Notes: a model not told the origin generated them from the sequence alone. DNA of 17,880 nt from an uncultured Clostridia bacterium (GCA_948919095.1 CAQYCU010000002.1:45668-63547), one strand, 5' to 3'; positions 5,278 through 12,946 are shown, counted from the first letter of the stretch. Made by a program: numbers and translations.

Positions 5278-5991
5278 TTATTTTCTTTTCCAGCCTGTTA
5301 TTTCTGCTCTTTGTATTGCTCCAAATATGTTAACTTTTACGTGTTTATTGTATTCTTCCAATTCTTTTAATAATTTTGAAATATTTTCTCTTGATGATAT
5401 TCCATCCATTGGGCATACTTTGGGCATTATTGATATTTCATTTCTTTTTATAAAACTTTTAGTTTCTTTTTCTGACACATATATTAGTGGTCTTATTAGG
5501 GTCACTTTTGAACGGTCCATATAACTTACTGGTGAAAATGTTGATATACTTCCTGTATATATTAAGTTCATTAAAAATGTTTCTAATACATCATCTTGGT
5601 TATGTCCTAATGCAATTTTATTACAATCTAATTCTTTTGCAACGGTATTTAATGCTCCTCTTCTAAAGTTTGCACATAGCGAACATGGATTTTTTTCTTT
5701 TCTTTCATCAAATACTATTTGCTTTATATCTGTTTTTTCTATTTTTAGTGGTATCTCTATTTTTTCACATACTTTTTTTAATATATCTTCATCAAATCCT
5801 TCAAACCCAGGATTTATTGATATTGCTTTTATTTCAAAATGATTTTTGTAATATCTTTGCAAATTTTTTAATAGGTATAATAGTGTTACAGAGTCTTTTC
5901 CTCCTGATAGAGCAACTGCAATTCTATCTCCTTCTTGTATCATATCATATTCTTCTATTGCTTTTCTTACTTGCCCTTCAATACTATGCAT
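5278..5991 (-). CDS. ttcA: TtcA-family tRNA 2-thiocytidine synthetase
   Basis: This 237-residue PP-loop ATPase carries the ATP-pyrophosphatase motif SGGKDS at 29-34, the CSLC pair at 103-106 and a further Cys in KVCPMDG at 193. That is the TtcA arrangement, in which the cysteines hold an iron-sulfur cluster. TtcA proteins adenylate C32 of certain tRNAs and replace its oxygen with sulfur. GHNQDDVLET at 129-138 is also typical of the family. The length is shorter than the proteobacterial enzyme (about 310) but usual for Firmicutes members. The start ATG has AAGGAAGG seven bases upstream. It follows phosphoglucomutase with a hairpin between, and is followed at once by tRNA-Arg. Exact substrate tRNA is not shown by the sequence. 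Confidence 0.88.
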   Translation of the reverse strand: MHSIEGQVRKAIEEYDMIQEGDRIAVALSGGKDSVTLLYLLKNLQRYYKNHFEIKAISINPGFEGFDEDILKKVCEKIEIPLKIEKTDIKQIVFDERKEKNPCSLCANFRRGALNTVAKELDCNKIALGHNQDDVLETFLMNLIYTGSISTFSPVSYMDRSKVTLIRPLIYVSEKETKSFIKRNEISIMPKVCPMDGISSRENISKLLKELEEYNKHVKVNIFGAIQRAEITGWKRK

Positions 5992-6022
5992 TTTATTACC
6001 TTCCTTGCTTTAATAATGTAGT

Positions 6023-6058
6023 AAACTTGCCCAAAAGAGAAAACTTTTGGGCGAGTTT
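6023..6058. terminator. Strong hairpin between pgcA and ttcA
   Basis: A fifteen-pair stem (6023-6037 with 6044-6058, one G-U pair, core CCCAAAAG/CTTTTGGG) closes a six-base loop. On the minus strand only GTTTACT follows, so termination of the mutase transcript may be partial. No promoter for ttcA is obvious after it, so read-through could be how ttcA and tRNA-Arg are expressed. Confidence 0.6.
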
Positions 6059-6066
6059 ATTTATTT

Positions 6067-7785
6067 TTATTCTACAAAGTTTTTCATTGCTTGTGTTAGT
6101 TCTTCTAATTTATTTTCTGAGTCTTCAATTGAGTTTCCTTTTACTCCCATGTAGAATTTTATTTTTGGTTCTGTGCCTGATGGTCTAACACAACACCAGC
6201 TATTGTTTTCAAGTTCATAATATAATACATTTGATGTTGGTAAATCTGTTTCTTTATGTTCTCCTTTTGCTGTAATTATTTCATGTGTCTGATAGTCTCT
6301 AACTTCTTTTACCTCAAGCCCTGCAAGTTCCTTAGGTGGATTTTGTCTCATCCTGTCCATTTTTGCTTTAATTTCGCCTGCACCATCAGCTCCTTTTAGT
6401 ACTATTGAAATTTGCCCTTCTTTATAAAAACCATATTTTTTGTATATATTAATCATTTGCTCCCATAATGTAATTCCCTTACTTTTATAATAAGCTGCCG
6501 CTTCGCATAACGCCATTACTGCTGATATTCCGTCTTTGTCTCTAGCATGTGAACTTATTATACATCCATAGCTTTCTTCAAATGCGAATTGACATTTGTA
6601 ACTGTTTTCTTCTTCAAATTGTCTCATTTTTTGTCCCATCCATTTGAATCCTGTTAATGTTTCAAATACTTTTACATTATAGTTTTCTACTATTGCTTTT
6701 GTCATATCAGATGATACTATTGTTGTCATTACTGCACTGTCTTTATCTAGTTTTCCTTTTTCTTGTTTTTGTGATAATTCATATTCTAATAATAATAGTG
6801 CTGACATATTTCCTGTATATGCTATATATTCTCCATTTTCATCTTTAGTATATACTCCTAATCTATCTGCATCTGGGTCATTTGCTAATACTATGTCTGC
6901 ATCTACTTCTTTTGCTAGTTCTAATGCTAATTTGAAAGCATTTTTATCTTCTGGATTAGGATAACTTACTGTTGGAAAGTCTCCATCTGGTTGTTCTTGT
7001 TCTTTTACAACATATACTTTTGTGAATCCTATTTCTTTTAGTACTCTTTGTACTGGCATATTTCCTGCACCATGTAACGGTGTATATACTATTTTAATGT
7101 TTTCTTGTTCTTGTTTTATTATTTCTAGATTTAAAACTAATGATTTAATTGTATTTATGAACTTATCATCTATTTCTTTTCCTATTTGTGTATATAGTCC
7201 TTTTTCTAATGCATCTTCTTTGCTCATTGTTTTTATTCCAGAAAATTCTGTATTATTTACTTCATTTATGATTTCTTTGTCTGTTGGTGGAACTATTTGT
7301 GCACCATCTTCCCAATATACTTTGTATCCATTGTATTCTGGTGGATTATGACTTGCAGTTATCATTATTCCTGCTGTACATTTTAGTTCTCTTACTGCAT
7401 ATGATAGTTCTGGTACTGGTCTTAATGATTCAAATATATATGTTTTTATACCATTTGCATTTAAGCATAGTGCTACTTGTTCACTAAATTCTTTTGAATA
7501 ATGTCTTGAATCATATGCAATTACTACACCTTTTCCTTGTACTTGTTTTTTTACTATATAGTTTGCAAGTCCTTGTGTTGCTTTTCCTACTGTATATTTG
7601 TTCATTCTGTTTGAACCTGCTCCTATTACTCCTCTAAGCCCTGCTGTTCCAAATTCTAAGTCTTTATAGAATCTGTCTTCTATTTCTTTTTCATTGCCTT
7701 CTATTTCTTTTAATTCTCTTTTTGTGTCTTCGTCAAATGTTGGATCTTGTAGCCATTGTTTATATTTTTCATTATAGTCACACAT
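6067..7785 (-). CDS. pgcA: Phosphoglucomutase (phospho-sugar mutase)
   Basis: This enzyme interconverts glucose-6-phosphate and glucose-1-phosphate through a phosphoserine. The 572-residue protein matches the Bacillus PgcA type in length and motifs. TASHNPPEYNG at 143-153 contains the catalytic Ser145, DPDADR at 303-308 binds magnesium, EESYG at 403-407 contacts the sugar, and RPSGTEPK at 534-541 holds the phosphate. The ATG has AGGAG five bases upstream. It starts 42 bases after the UDP-sugar pyrophosphorylase gene on the same strand, and the two make a pathway: glucose-6-phosphate to glucose-1-phosphate to UDP-glucose, or the amino-sugar equivalent. Mutases of this group can accept mannose phosphates, so strict specificity is not settled by sequence. 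Confidence 0.95.
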   Translation of the reverse strand: MCDYNEKYKQWLQDPTFDEDTKRELKEIEGNEKEIEDRFYKDLEFGTAGLRGVIGAGSNRMNKYTVGKATQGLANYIVKKQVQGKGVVIAYDSRHYSKEFSEQVALCLNANGIKTYIFESLRPVPELSYAVRELKCTAGIMITASHNPPEYNGYKVYWEDGAQIVPPTDKEIINEVNNTEFSGIKTMSKEDALEKGLYTQIGKEIDDKFINTIKSLVLNLEIIKQEQENIKIVYTPLHGAGNMPVQRVLKEIGFTKVYVVKEQEQPDGDFPTVSYPNPEDKNAFKLALELAKEVDADIVLANDPDADRLGVYTKDENGEYIAYTGNMSALLLLEYELSQKQEKGKLDKDSAVMTTIVSSDMTKAIVENYNVKVFETLTGFKWMGQKMRQFEEENSYKCQFAFEESYGCIISSHARDKDGISAVMALCEAAAYYKSKGITLWEQMINIYKKYGFYKEGQISIVLKGADGAGEIKAKMDRMRQNPPKELAGLEVKEVRDYQTHEIITAKGEHKETDLPTSNVLYYELENNSWCCVRPSGTEPKIKFYMGVKGNSIEDSENKLEELTQAMKNFVE

Positions 7786-7827
7786 TTTAACTCCTATTCT
7801 GTTGCTTTTTTACAACCTTATCACATA

Positions 7828-9078
7828 CTATTTTATTTTTAGATGGAATTCTTTGTATAATTCCCTTGCTGTTTCTGGACTATCTGTTCCAGTTGCATTT
7901 TTTACTGGTGCGAATTCGTCTTCTCTTTTTACTCTCATTACAATCATATCATCTATGTTTTCAAATGCGTCAAATAAAAATGCTTCAAATTTGTATGCGT
8001 TTGGTTCTTCTGGCATTACTACATTTCCACTTCCATCAGTATATTTTGCTTTTTTTACTGCTATGTGGTATGGTAAGTATTCATTACTTATTTTTTCAAT
8101 TGCTTTTATGTTGAATAGGTTGCAAAGTATGTGTGATTCTCCATATTTTAATTCACCATTCTGGTCTAATTCTTCTGCCATTTCTGGTTTTATTTCTGAG
8201 TATTCTATTACACTCGGTCTTCCATTTCTTTTACAAAATACGCCTACTTTTTCTTGTGGGTTTGCTTTTACAATACTTTTTCCTGCTATTAATACTTTTT
8301 TCTTTATTGATAATCCTATTAATATTGGGTCTACTGGTTTTACAAGTACATTATCAACTCCACCAACAAATATCCATTCAATATTTTTCTTTTTCATATC
8401 CTCTATCATTCCACCTTTTAATAATGAATGGAATACTCCGCCATGTCCATCTGCTGCCTGTTTGATATGCCCTTTTTCATCTATTAGGATTTTTCCTTGT
8501 TTGCTTAACATTGGTAATTTCCCTTGTTTAAAAAATTTTATGCTCTTTGCAGGATATCCAAAATAATTATTTTCTTTAAAAAACTTTTCAGATTCTGCAT
8601 TATTTTCTTCACTGGTCATAATATACCAAGGTATATCGATTCCATATTTTTCCCTTTCTTCTTTTAGTGTATCTGTAAGTATTTCAAATATTGATTTGTG
8701 TGATTCTAATCCTAGGTCAAATGTCCCTTTAGGTCCACTATGTCCTAAACGTGTTCCTTGTCCTCCCGCCATTGTTACAACAGCTAGTTTTCCGGCTTTG
8801 ATTTCTTGTACTCCAATACTCTCATATTCTGCATATTCTTCCTTAGTCATTTTGCTTTTATCAATGTAGTTAATTGGTTCAATTTTTGCTTCTGTCGAAC
8901 CTTGTGTTTTTTTACTTTCTTCATATAATGTTTTTACTTGGTTGTAATCAATTGTAAGTGATTCCTTTAAGAATTCTTCTTTATCTTGTGTTTTTTCAAG
9001 CATATTATATGCGTCTAGTAATTGCTCTTGGCCAAATTGTGCCACTGCTAGTTTGAACTTTTTGAATTTTTCGTCCAT
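7828..9078 (-). CDS. UDP-sugar pyrophosphorylase, UDPGP/UAP1 type
   Basis: This protein couples UTP to a sugar-1-phosphate. It has the eukaryote-like UDPGP signature AGGQGTRLGHSGPKG (residues 104-118 from the ATG used here), not the short GalU fold. Further family landmarks are DGHGGVFHSLL (uridine/sugar binding) and GGVDNVLVKPVDP (metal Asp). From ATG 9078 it has 416 residues; AAAGGA lies eight bases upstream. A GTG at 9111 with AAGGAG ten bases upstream would add 11 Lys-rich residues and is a real alternative. The substrate could be glucose-1-phosphate or N-acetylglucosamine-1-phosphate; the neighbour phosphoglucomutase favours glucose, but the resemblance is as much to UAP1. A promoter and structured leader precede it. 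Confidence 0.88.
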   Translation of the reverse strand: MDEKFKKFKLAVAQFGQEQLLDAYNMLEKTQDKEEFLKESLTIDYNQVKTLYEESKKTQGSTEAKIEPINYIDKSKMTKEEYAEYESIGVQEIKAGKLAVVTMAGGQGTRLGHSGPKGTFDLGLESHKSIFEILTDTLKEEREKYGIDIPWYIMTSEENNAESEKFFKENNYFGYPAKSIKFFKQGKLPMLSKQGKILIDEKGHIKQAADGHGGVFHSLLKGGMIEDMKKKNIEWIFVGGVDNVLVKPVDPILIGLSIKKKVLIAGKSIVKANPQEKVGVFCKRNGRPSVIEYSEIKPEMAEELDQNGELKYGESHILCNLFNIKAIEKISNEYLPYHIAVKKAKYTDGSGNVVMPEEPNAYKFEAFLFDAFENIDDMIVMRVKREDEFAPVKNATGTDSPETARELYKEFHLKIK

Positions 9079-9148
9079 CTTTTTTTTCCTTTCTGAAGAA
9101 ACTTTTTTCACCTTTTTCTTTCTCCTTTTTGCTTAAAATTTTGTCAAA

Positions 9149-9187
9149 AGGCTTCAGCCACGATAGACACTTCACGCCAATTTGCCT
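9149..9187 (-). promoter_or_regulatory. G+C-rich leader with alternative hairpins
   Basis: These 39 bases are about half G+C inside very A+T-rich intergenic DNA, in the 5' leader of the pyrophosphorylase gene. In the RNA, AGGC at its 5' end can pair with GCCU at its 3' end. The same GCC can instead pair locally in GGC-UGAA-GCC. The two pairings exclude each other, as in switching leaders. It does not match a riboswitch consensus I know. Confidence 0.4.
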
Positions 9188-9208
9188 AAAAATTGATATT
9201 CAATTTTT
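9188..9208. terminator. Nine-base perfect inverted repeat AAAAATTGA/TCAATTTTT
   Basis: The arms 9188-9196 and 9200-9208 flank TAT. It has U-rich 3' arms on both strands but almost no G+C, so it would be a weak terminator for the minus-strand gene at 9324-9755. Otherwise it is the first hairpin of the pyrophosphorylase leader, as the predicted start point is about 9210. Confidence 0.4.
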
Positions 9209-9217
9209 ATACAGTAT

Positions 9218-9246
9218 ATGATATAACATTTGTGCAAATTAGTCAA
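9218..9246 (-). promoter_or_regulatory. Promoter of the pyrophosphorylase-mutase unit
   Basis: Minus strand: TTGACT (9241-9246), a 17-bp spacer, TATCAT (9218-9223). The leader to the start codon is about 100-130 bases and holds the structured element at 9149-9187. Confidence 0.55.
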
Positions 9247-9323
9247 TTATTTTTATTTAAATTGATATATTAATTTAATTTTAAGTTAAAACTAACATAT
9301 TTATAAATTTCTAATAGTTTTTA

Positions 9324-9755
9324 TTAATGCTCTATTATCTCCTCTCCCACGGTGTAAAGTATTTTCTCGTTATTGGTAAATATTTTAGACATTCTTAATT
9401 TGTTTTCTTCGAATTCATATGTATTTATTATTTTTAAGTTATCAATATTCATTTTTTTTAGTTTTTCTTTTATATATTGGCTTACTTCCATTCTATATTC
9501 ATCAGTACCATCTATTAATATTATTTTGTTTTTTCCATCCTTTATTTCTTTCTTTTGTGGTTCTTTTGTCAACTCACAGTCAATTTCGTTTAATTCAATT
9601 AATTCATACATATTTGGCTCTTCTGATTCGTTTATAATTTCATTTTCAAAAAATGTTGTGACACTATAGTCCTCCTTGTCCTTTAAATATTCTTTCATTA
9701 TTATAAATAAATGAGCTTTGTTGACATAAAATAAACATAACTTTTCTGTTTTCAT
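9324..9755 (-). CDS. Unknown 143-residue protein
   Basis: I do not recognise this protein. It is hydrophilic with no membrane span. It has a short hydrophobic start (LCLFYVNKAHLFIIMKEYL), a Glu/Asn-rich middle (residues 35-70), and a C-terminal alpha/beta-looking half (KNKIILIDGTDEYRMEVSQYIKEKLKKMNIDNLKIINTY). Two cysteines (7 and 60) form no motif. The ATG has AAAGGA nine bases upstream. A near-consensus promoter with an overlapping palindrome and, further up, a Spo0A-box-like site suggest tight regulation. It is transcribed away from spoIIR. A role in stress or sporulation would be guesswork. Confidence 0.75.
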   Translation of the reverse strand: MKTEKLCLFYVNKAHLFIIMKEYLKDKEDYSVTTFFENEIINESEEPNMYELIELNEIDCELTKEPQKKEIKDGKNKIILIDGTDEYRMEVSQYIKEKLKKMNIDNLKIINTYEFEENKLRMSKIFTNNEKILYTVGEEIIEH

Positions 9756-9833
9756 ATTTTAAATTCCTTTCTTCTTTCTTTTATTTAATAATCCTTTGCT
9801 TTTTTATCTTTTAATTTACATTTTTTGCTTCTT

Positions 9834-9852
9834 TATGGTAAATATTACCATA
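9834..9852. promoter_or_regulatory. 19-bp operator-like palindrome over the -10
   Basis: TATGGTAA-ATA-TTACCATA is a perfect inverted repeat (arms 9834-9841 and 9845-9852). It covers the -10 (9842-9847) and start point of the minus-strand promoter for the 143-residue protein. This position is typical of repressor operators. The cognate regulator is unknown. Confidence 0.55.
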
Positions 9853-9870
9853 TTATTTCAATTATGTCAA
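9842..9870 (-). promoter_or_regulatory. Near-consensus sigma-A promoter of the 143-residue protein
   Basis: Minus strand: TTGACA (9865-9870), a 17-bp spacer, TAATAT (9842-9847). The start point would be near 9835, giving a leader of about 80 bases. Confidence 0.7.
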
Positions 9871-9910
9871 GTATATTACAATTATTTTTCAAAAAAATCG
9901 TATTACATTT

Positions 9911-9917
9911 TTCGACA
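9911..9917. promoter_or_regulatory. Candidate Spo0A box
   Basis: TTCGACA (TGTCGAA on the minus strand) matches the seven-base 0A box. It lies between the divergent 143-residue gene and spoIIR, about 75 bases upstream of each predicted promoter element. The same seven bases also occur inside the pyrophosphorylase coding region near 8893, so chance is a real possibility. Confidence 0.35.
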
Positions 9918-9992
9918 TTTTAGTTTTTTCCTTTGTTTTTGCTAAAAATTGAATTTTAATCTTTGATTTATAATATATTTTTTTCCATTTAT

Positions 9993-10020
9993 GTATATAT
10001 TTATTTTTTTAGGAAATAAT
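9993..10020 (+). promoter_or_regulatory. spoIIR: Sigma-F-like promoter of spoIIR
   Basis: GTATA (9993-9997), a 14-bp gap, then GGAAATAAT (10012-10020). The forespore sigma-F consensus is GYATA, 15-16 bp, GGNNANANT(R), so the boxes fit and the spacer is one base short. spoIIR is a known sigma-F target in Bacillus, which supports the call. The leader would be about 55 bases. Confidence 0.5.
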
Positions 10021-10080
10021 TATATTAAATAAGATATTTTTACAAATTTATAATTTTTTAGAAAGGATTTTACATAAATT

Positions 10081-10740
10081 ATGATTACTTTTAAAATTGA
10101 AAAGATTAATAAAATTATGTGTTTTACTATTTTTACTATTTCTATTTTTGCATTTTTATTATTTTCTATATTTTCTTATAGTAGAGCTGTTTCTACTAAT
10201 TTAAGCTCTAGTGTCTTTAGATTGCATGTTATTGCAAATAGTGATTCTATTGATGACCAGGAATTGAAGTATAAGGTTAGAGACGCTTTAATCAATTATA
10301 TGAATTCTATTTCAAGTGATTTGAATTCTAAAGAAGAGATTGTTAAAACTGTTAAAGCTAATCTTAATAATTATAAACTAATTGCTGAGAAAGTTATTGC
10401 TGAAAATGGTTTTGATTATCCTATATGTGTTGAAATTGGAAATTTTAGTTTTCCTACAAAAACATATGGTGATATTAGCTTTCCTTCCGGATATTATGAT
10501 GCTTTAAGAGTAAAAATAGGTAAACATTCTGGACAAAATTGGTGGTGTGTTATGTTTCCTCCTTTATGTTTTGTTGATGTTTCTTCTGGAGTTGTTCCTG
10601 ATAGTTCTAAAGAAAATTTACAAGAAAATTTGAATGAAGAAGATTTTGATATTATTTCTAGAAATAATTCTGTTTCTAATTTTAAATTTAAAATTGTCGA
10701 GTTTTTTAATGATTTTACCATGAAGCTTGCTAGTAAATAA
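10081..10740 (+). CDS. spoIIR: Stage II sporulation protein R
   Basis: SpoIIR is made in the forespore under sigma-F and exported to the space between the two membranes. There it switches on the SpoIIGA protease, which matures pro-sigma-E in the mother cell. This 219-residue protein has a membrane anchor or signal at residues 13-33. It is followed by the family hallmarks VFRLHVIANSDSIDDQELKYKVRDAL (45-70), GDISFPSGYYDALRVKIG (130-147) and GQNWWCVMFPPLCF (151-164). The ATG has GAAAGGA 13 bases upstream, a long gap that may make translation weak. The gene stands alone, with a sigma-F-like promoter and a terminator before murA. The call is secure. Confidence 0.95.
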   Translation: MITFKIEKINKIMCFTIFTISIFAFLLFSIFSYSRAVSTNLSSSVFRLHVIANSDSIDDQELKYKVRDALINYMNSISSDLNSKEEIVKTVKANLNNYKLIAEKVIAENGFDYPICVEIGNFSFPTKTYGDISFPSGYYDALRVKIGKHSGQNWWCVMFPPLCFVDVSSGVVPDSSKENLQENLNEEDFDIISRNNSVSNFKFKIVEFFNDFTMKLASK

Positions 10741-10748
10741 TAGTTTTT

Positions 10749-10780
10749 AGGTGTAGTTTTATTATGCTACATCTATTTTT
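10749..10780 (+). terminator. Terminator of spoIIR
   Basis: The eight-pair stem AGGTGTAG (10749-10756) with CTACATCT (10767-10774), one G-U pair, is followed by ATTTTTATTTTTA. It isolates the sporulation gene from the housekeeping murA operon. Confidence 0.75.
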
Positions 10781-10790
10781 ATTTTTATAC

Positions 10791-10821
10791 TTGTAAATTT
10801 TATGATAATATGGTATATAAT
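10791..10821 (+). promoter_or_regulatory. Promoter of the murA operon
   Basis: TTGTAA (10791-10796), a 17-bp spacer and TATATA (10814-10819), or TATAAT at 10816-10821 with a 19-bp spacer. The leader would be about 25-30 bases and carries AAGGAGGG. Confidence 0.5.
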
Positions 10822-10852
10822 AATAATGATTATTTCAAAGGAGGGTATTGCT

Positions 10853-12115
10853 TTGGATAAATTAGTTATACATGGAAATACACATTTGAATGGTGAGGTT
10901 AAAATTAGTGGTGCCAAAAACGCAGCTGTTGCTATTATTCCTGCTACTCTATTAGTTGATGGTATTACTACTTTAGAAAATGTACCTAATATTAGTGATG
11001 TTAAAATTATTTGTGAAATTCTGAATACTTTTGGAGCTAAAGTTAATTGGATTGATAATAATACTATTTCTATCGATGCTAGAAATTTGAATTGTACAGA
11101 TGCTCCTTTAGATATGACTAGTAAGTTTAGAGCTTCTTATTATTTACTTGGTTCACTTCTAGGTCGCTGTCACAATGTTCAAGTCGGTCTACCTGGTGGT
11201 TGTAATCTTGGTGCTAGGCCTATTGACCAGCATATTAAAGGTTTTGAATCATTAGGAGCTAGAGTTAATGTTTCTCAGGGTAGGATTTCGGCTTCTTGTG
11301 ATAAACTAATTGGTACATCTATTTATTTCGATGTAATTTCTGTTGGCGCTACTATTAATTTATTACTTGCTTCTGTTTTATCAAATGGCACTACTATTTT
11401 AAATAACGTTGCTAAAGAACCTCATATCGTAGATGTTGCTAACTTTTTAAATTCTGTTGGTGCTGATATTAGAGGAGCTGGTTCTGATAGTATTAAAATT
11501 AATGGTGTTAGTCATCTTCGTGGTAATCCTACATATTCTATTGTTCCAGACCAAATTGAAGCTGGTACTTTTATGGTTGCTGCTGTTGCTTCTCAAGGAA
11601 ATATTTTAATAAAGAATTGTATTCCTAAACATCTTGAACCCTTGTCTGCTAAAATTTTGGAAATGGGTGGAACTATTAATGATTTAGGTGATTCTTTGAG
11701 AGTTAGCTGTAATCATAGATTAAGTTCCGTTAATATTCAGACTTTACCTTATCCTGGTTTTCCTACTGATTTGCAACCTCAAATAGGTGTTGCTCTTTCG
11801 GTTTCTTCAGGAACAGGTATTATAAACGAAGGTATATGGGAATCAAGATTTTTATATACAGATGAATTGAATAAAATGGGAGCAAAGATTTCTTCTAGAG
11901 GTACAACTGCAGTGTTTGAAGGTGTTTCCAAACTTTTAGGCGCTCCTGTCTACGCTTCTGATTTAAGAGCTGGAGCTGCATTGCTTATAGCTGGGATGAT
12001 TGCAGATGGTACTACTGAATTATATAATATTCATCATATTGATAGAGGTTATGAGCAAATTGAAACGAAGTTTAATAGTCTTGGAGCTAAAATTAAACGT
12101 ATTAATTGTGATTAA
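10853..12115 (+). CDS. murA: UDP-N-acetylglucosamine 1-carboxyvinyltransferase MurA
   Basis: MurA transfers enolpyruvate from PEP to UDP-GlcNAc, the first committed step of peptidoglycan synthesis in the cytoplasm. The true start is TTG at 10853, seven bases after AAGGAGGG. An open frame continues upstream but would place the ribosome site inside the gene. From TTG the protein has 420 residues, the usual length. Lys22 in SGAKN, the catalytic Cys117 in LPGGCNLGARP (Cys115 of E. coli, the fosfomycin target) and Asp306 in GFPTDLQPQ are all present. With Cys at that position the enzyme should be fosfomycin-sensitive. It begins an apparent operon with walJ (26-base gap) and rlmH (22-base gap). Confidence 0.97.
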   Translation: MDKLVIHGNTHLNGEVKISGAKNAAVAIIPATLLVDGITTLENVPNISDVKIICEILNTFGAKVNWIDNNTISIDARNLNCTDAPLDMTSKFRASYYLLGSLLGRCHNVQVGLPGGCNLGARPIDQHIKGFESLGARVNVSQGRISASCDKLIGTSIYFDVISVGATINLLLASVLSNGTTILNNVAKEPHIVDVANFLNSVGADIRGAGSDSIKINGVSHLRGNPTYSIVPDQIEAGTFMVAAVASQGNILIKNCIPKHLEPLSAKILEMGGTINDLGDSLRVSCNHRLSSVNIQTLPYPGFPTDLQPQIGVALSVSSGTGIINEGIWESRFLYTDELNKMGAKISSRGTTAVFEGVSKLLGAPVYASDLRAGAALLIAGMIADGTTELYNIHHIDRGYEQIETKFNSLGAKIKRINCD

Positions 12116-12141
12116 AATACATATAGAAAAGAGTTTTATAA

Positions 12142-12924
12142 ATGTTCGAATTTTGTAATTTATACAGTGGAAGTTCTGGCAATTGTTCTTTTATTCATTC
12201 TGATAATACTAAAATATTGATTGATTGTGGCGTTAGTATGAGAAAAATTGATACTGCTTTGTCTTTTATAAATACTGATTTAAAGAATATTGATGGTATT
12301 TTGATAACGCATGAACATTCTGACCATATATCTAGTTTGTCTATGATTTGTAAGAAGTACAATATTCCTATTTATGCAAATTCCAAAACCTTAGATAGCA
12401 TTAAACAGGATATTCCTAATGAACTTAAAAATATTTTTAATACAAATGAAAAATTTGAAATTGGGGATTTAAAAGTTTTTCCTTTTTCTATTCCTCATGA
12501 TGCTATTGACCCTTGCGGTTTTAGTATAAGTCATAACGATAAGAAGATTAGCATTGCTACTGATATTGGTCATATGGAAAATTCAATTATTGATAATATA
12601 TGTGGTAGTTCTTTTGTTCTATTAGAGTCTAACTATGAGCCTAACATGCTTCAGTATTCAAGATATCCATATTACTTAAAGAAACGTATTGTCGGTCCTA
12701 ATGGTCATCTTTCTAATGAAGAAGCTGGTAATACTATTTGTACATTAATAAAAAATGGTGTTAGTAATATTTCTCTTGGTCATTTAAGCAAATGTAACAA
12801 CTTTCCTGAGCTTGCTTATCAAACTGTTATGGATACAATTATATCTAGTAAAGTTGACATTTCAAATTTGAACTTATCTGTGTCACATAGGGATAAAATT
12901 GATAATATTGTAAATATTATTTAA
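12142..12924 (+). CDS. walJ: Metallo-beta-lactamase-fold hydrolase WalJ/YycJ
   Basis: A 260-residue single-domain metallo-hydrolase. The THEHSDH motif at 56-62 supplies the first metal ligands, with H119 in IPHD, D141 in ATDIGH and a late His in GPNGHLSNEE as further candidates. The start MFEFCNLYSGSSGNC is typical of the YycJ/WalJ group, in which it has been linked to nuclease-like activity and coordination of cell division with replication. There is no signal peptide, so it is cytoplasmic. The ATG has GAAAAGAG eight bases upstream, a weak site, and translation may rely on coupling to murA. In Bacillus walJ lies close to rlmH, the order seen here, but the two-component genes walK/walR and the HtrA-type protease are not in this window. 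Confidence 0.92.
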   Translation: MFEFCNLYSGSSGNCSFIHSDNTKILIDCGVSMRKIDTALSFINTDLKNIDGILITHEHSDHISSLSMICKKYNIPIYANSKTLDSIKQDIPNELKNIFNTNEKFEIGDLKVFPFSIPHDAIDPCGFSISHNDKKISIATDIGHMENSIIDNICGSSFVLLESNYEPNMLQYSRYPYYLKKRIVGPNGHLSNEEAGNTICTLIKNGVSNISLGHLSKCNNFPELAYQTVMDTIISSKVDISNLNLSVSHRDKIDNIVNII

Positions 12925-12946
12925 ATATTTTTAGAGGTAATTTTTT

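Noticed and set aside
8890..8900. Spo0A box TGTCGAA
   Set aside because: It lies deep inside the pyrophosphorylase coding sequence with no promoter nearby; taken as chance.
10802..10852. N-terminal extension of MurA from ATG 10802
   Set aside because: AAGGAGGG lies inside this extension, seven bases before a TTG that gives the exact family length; the extra residues (IIWYIIIMII) are A/T-rich leader translated by chance.
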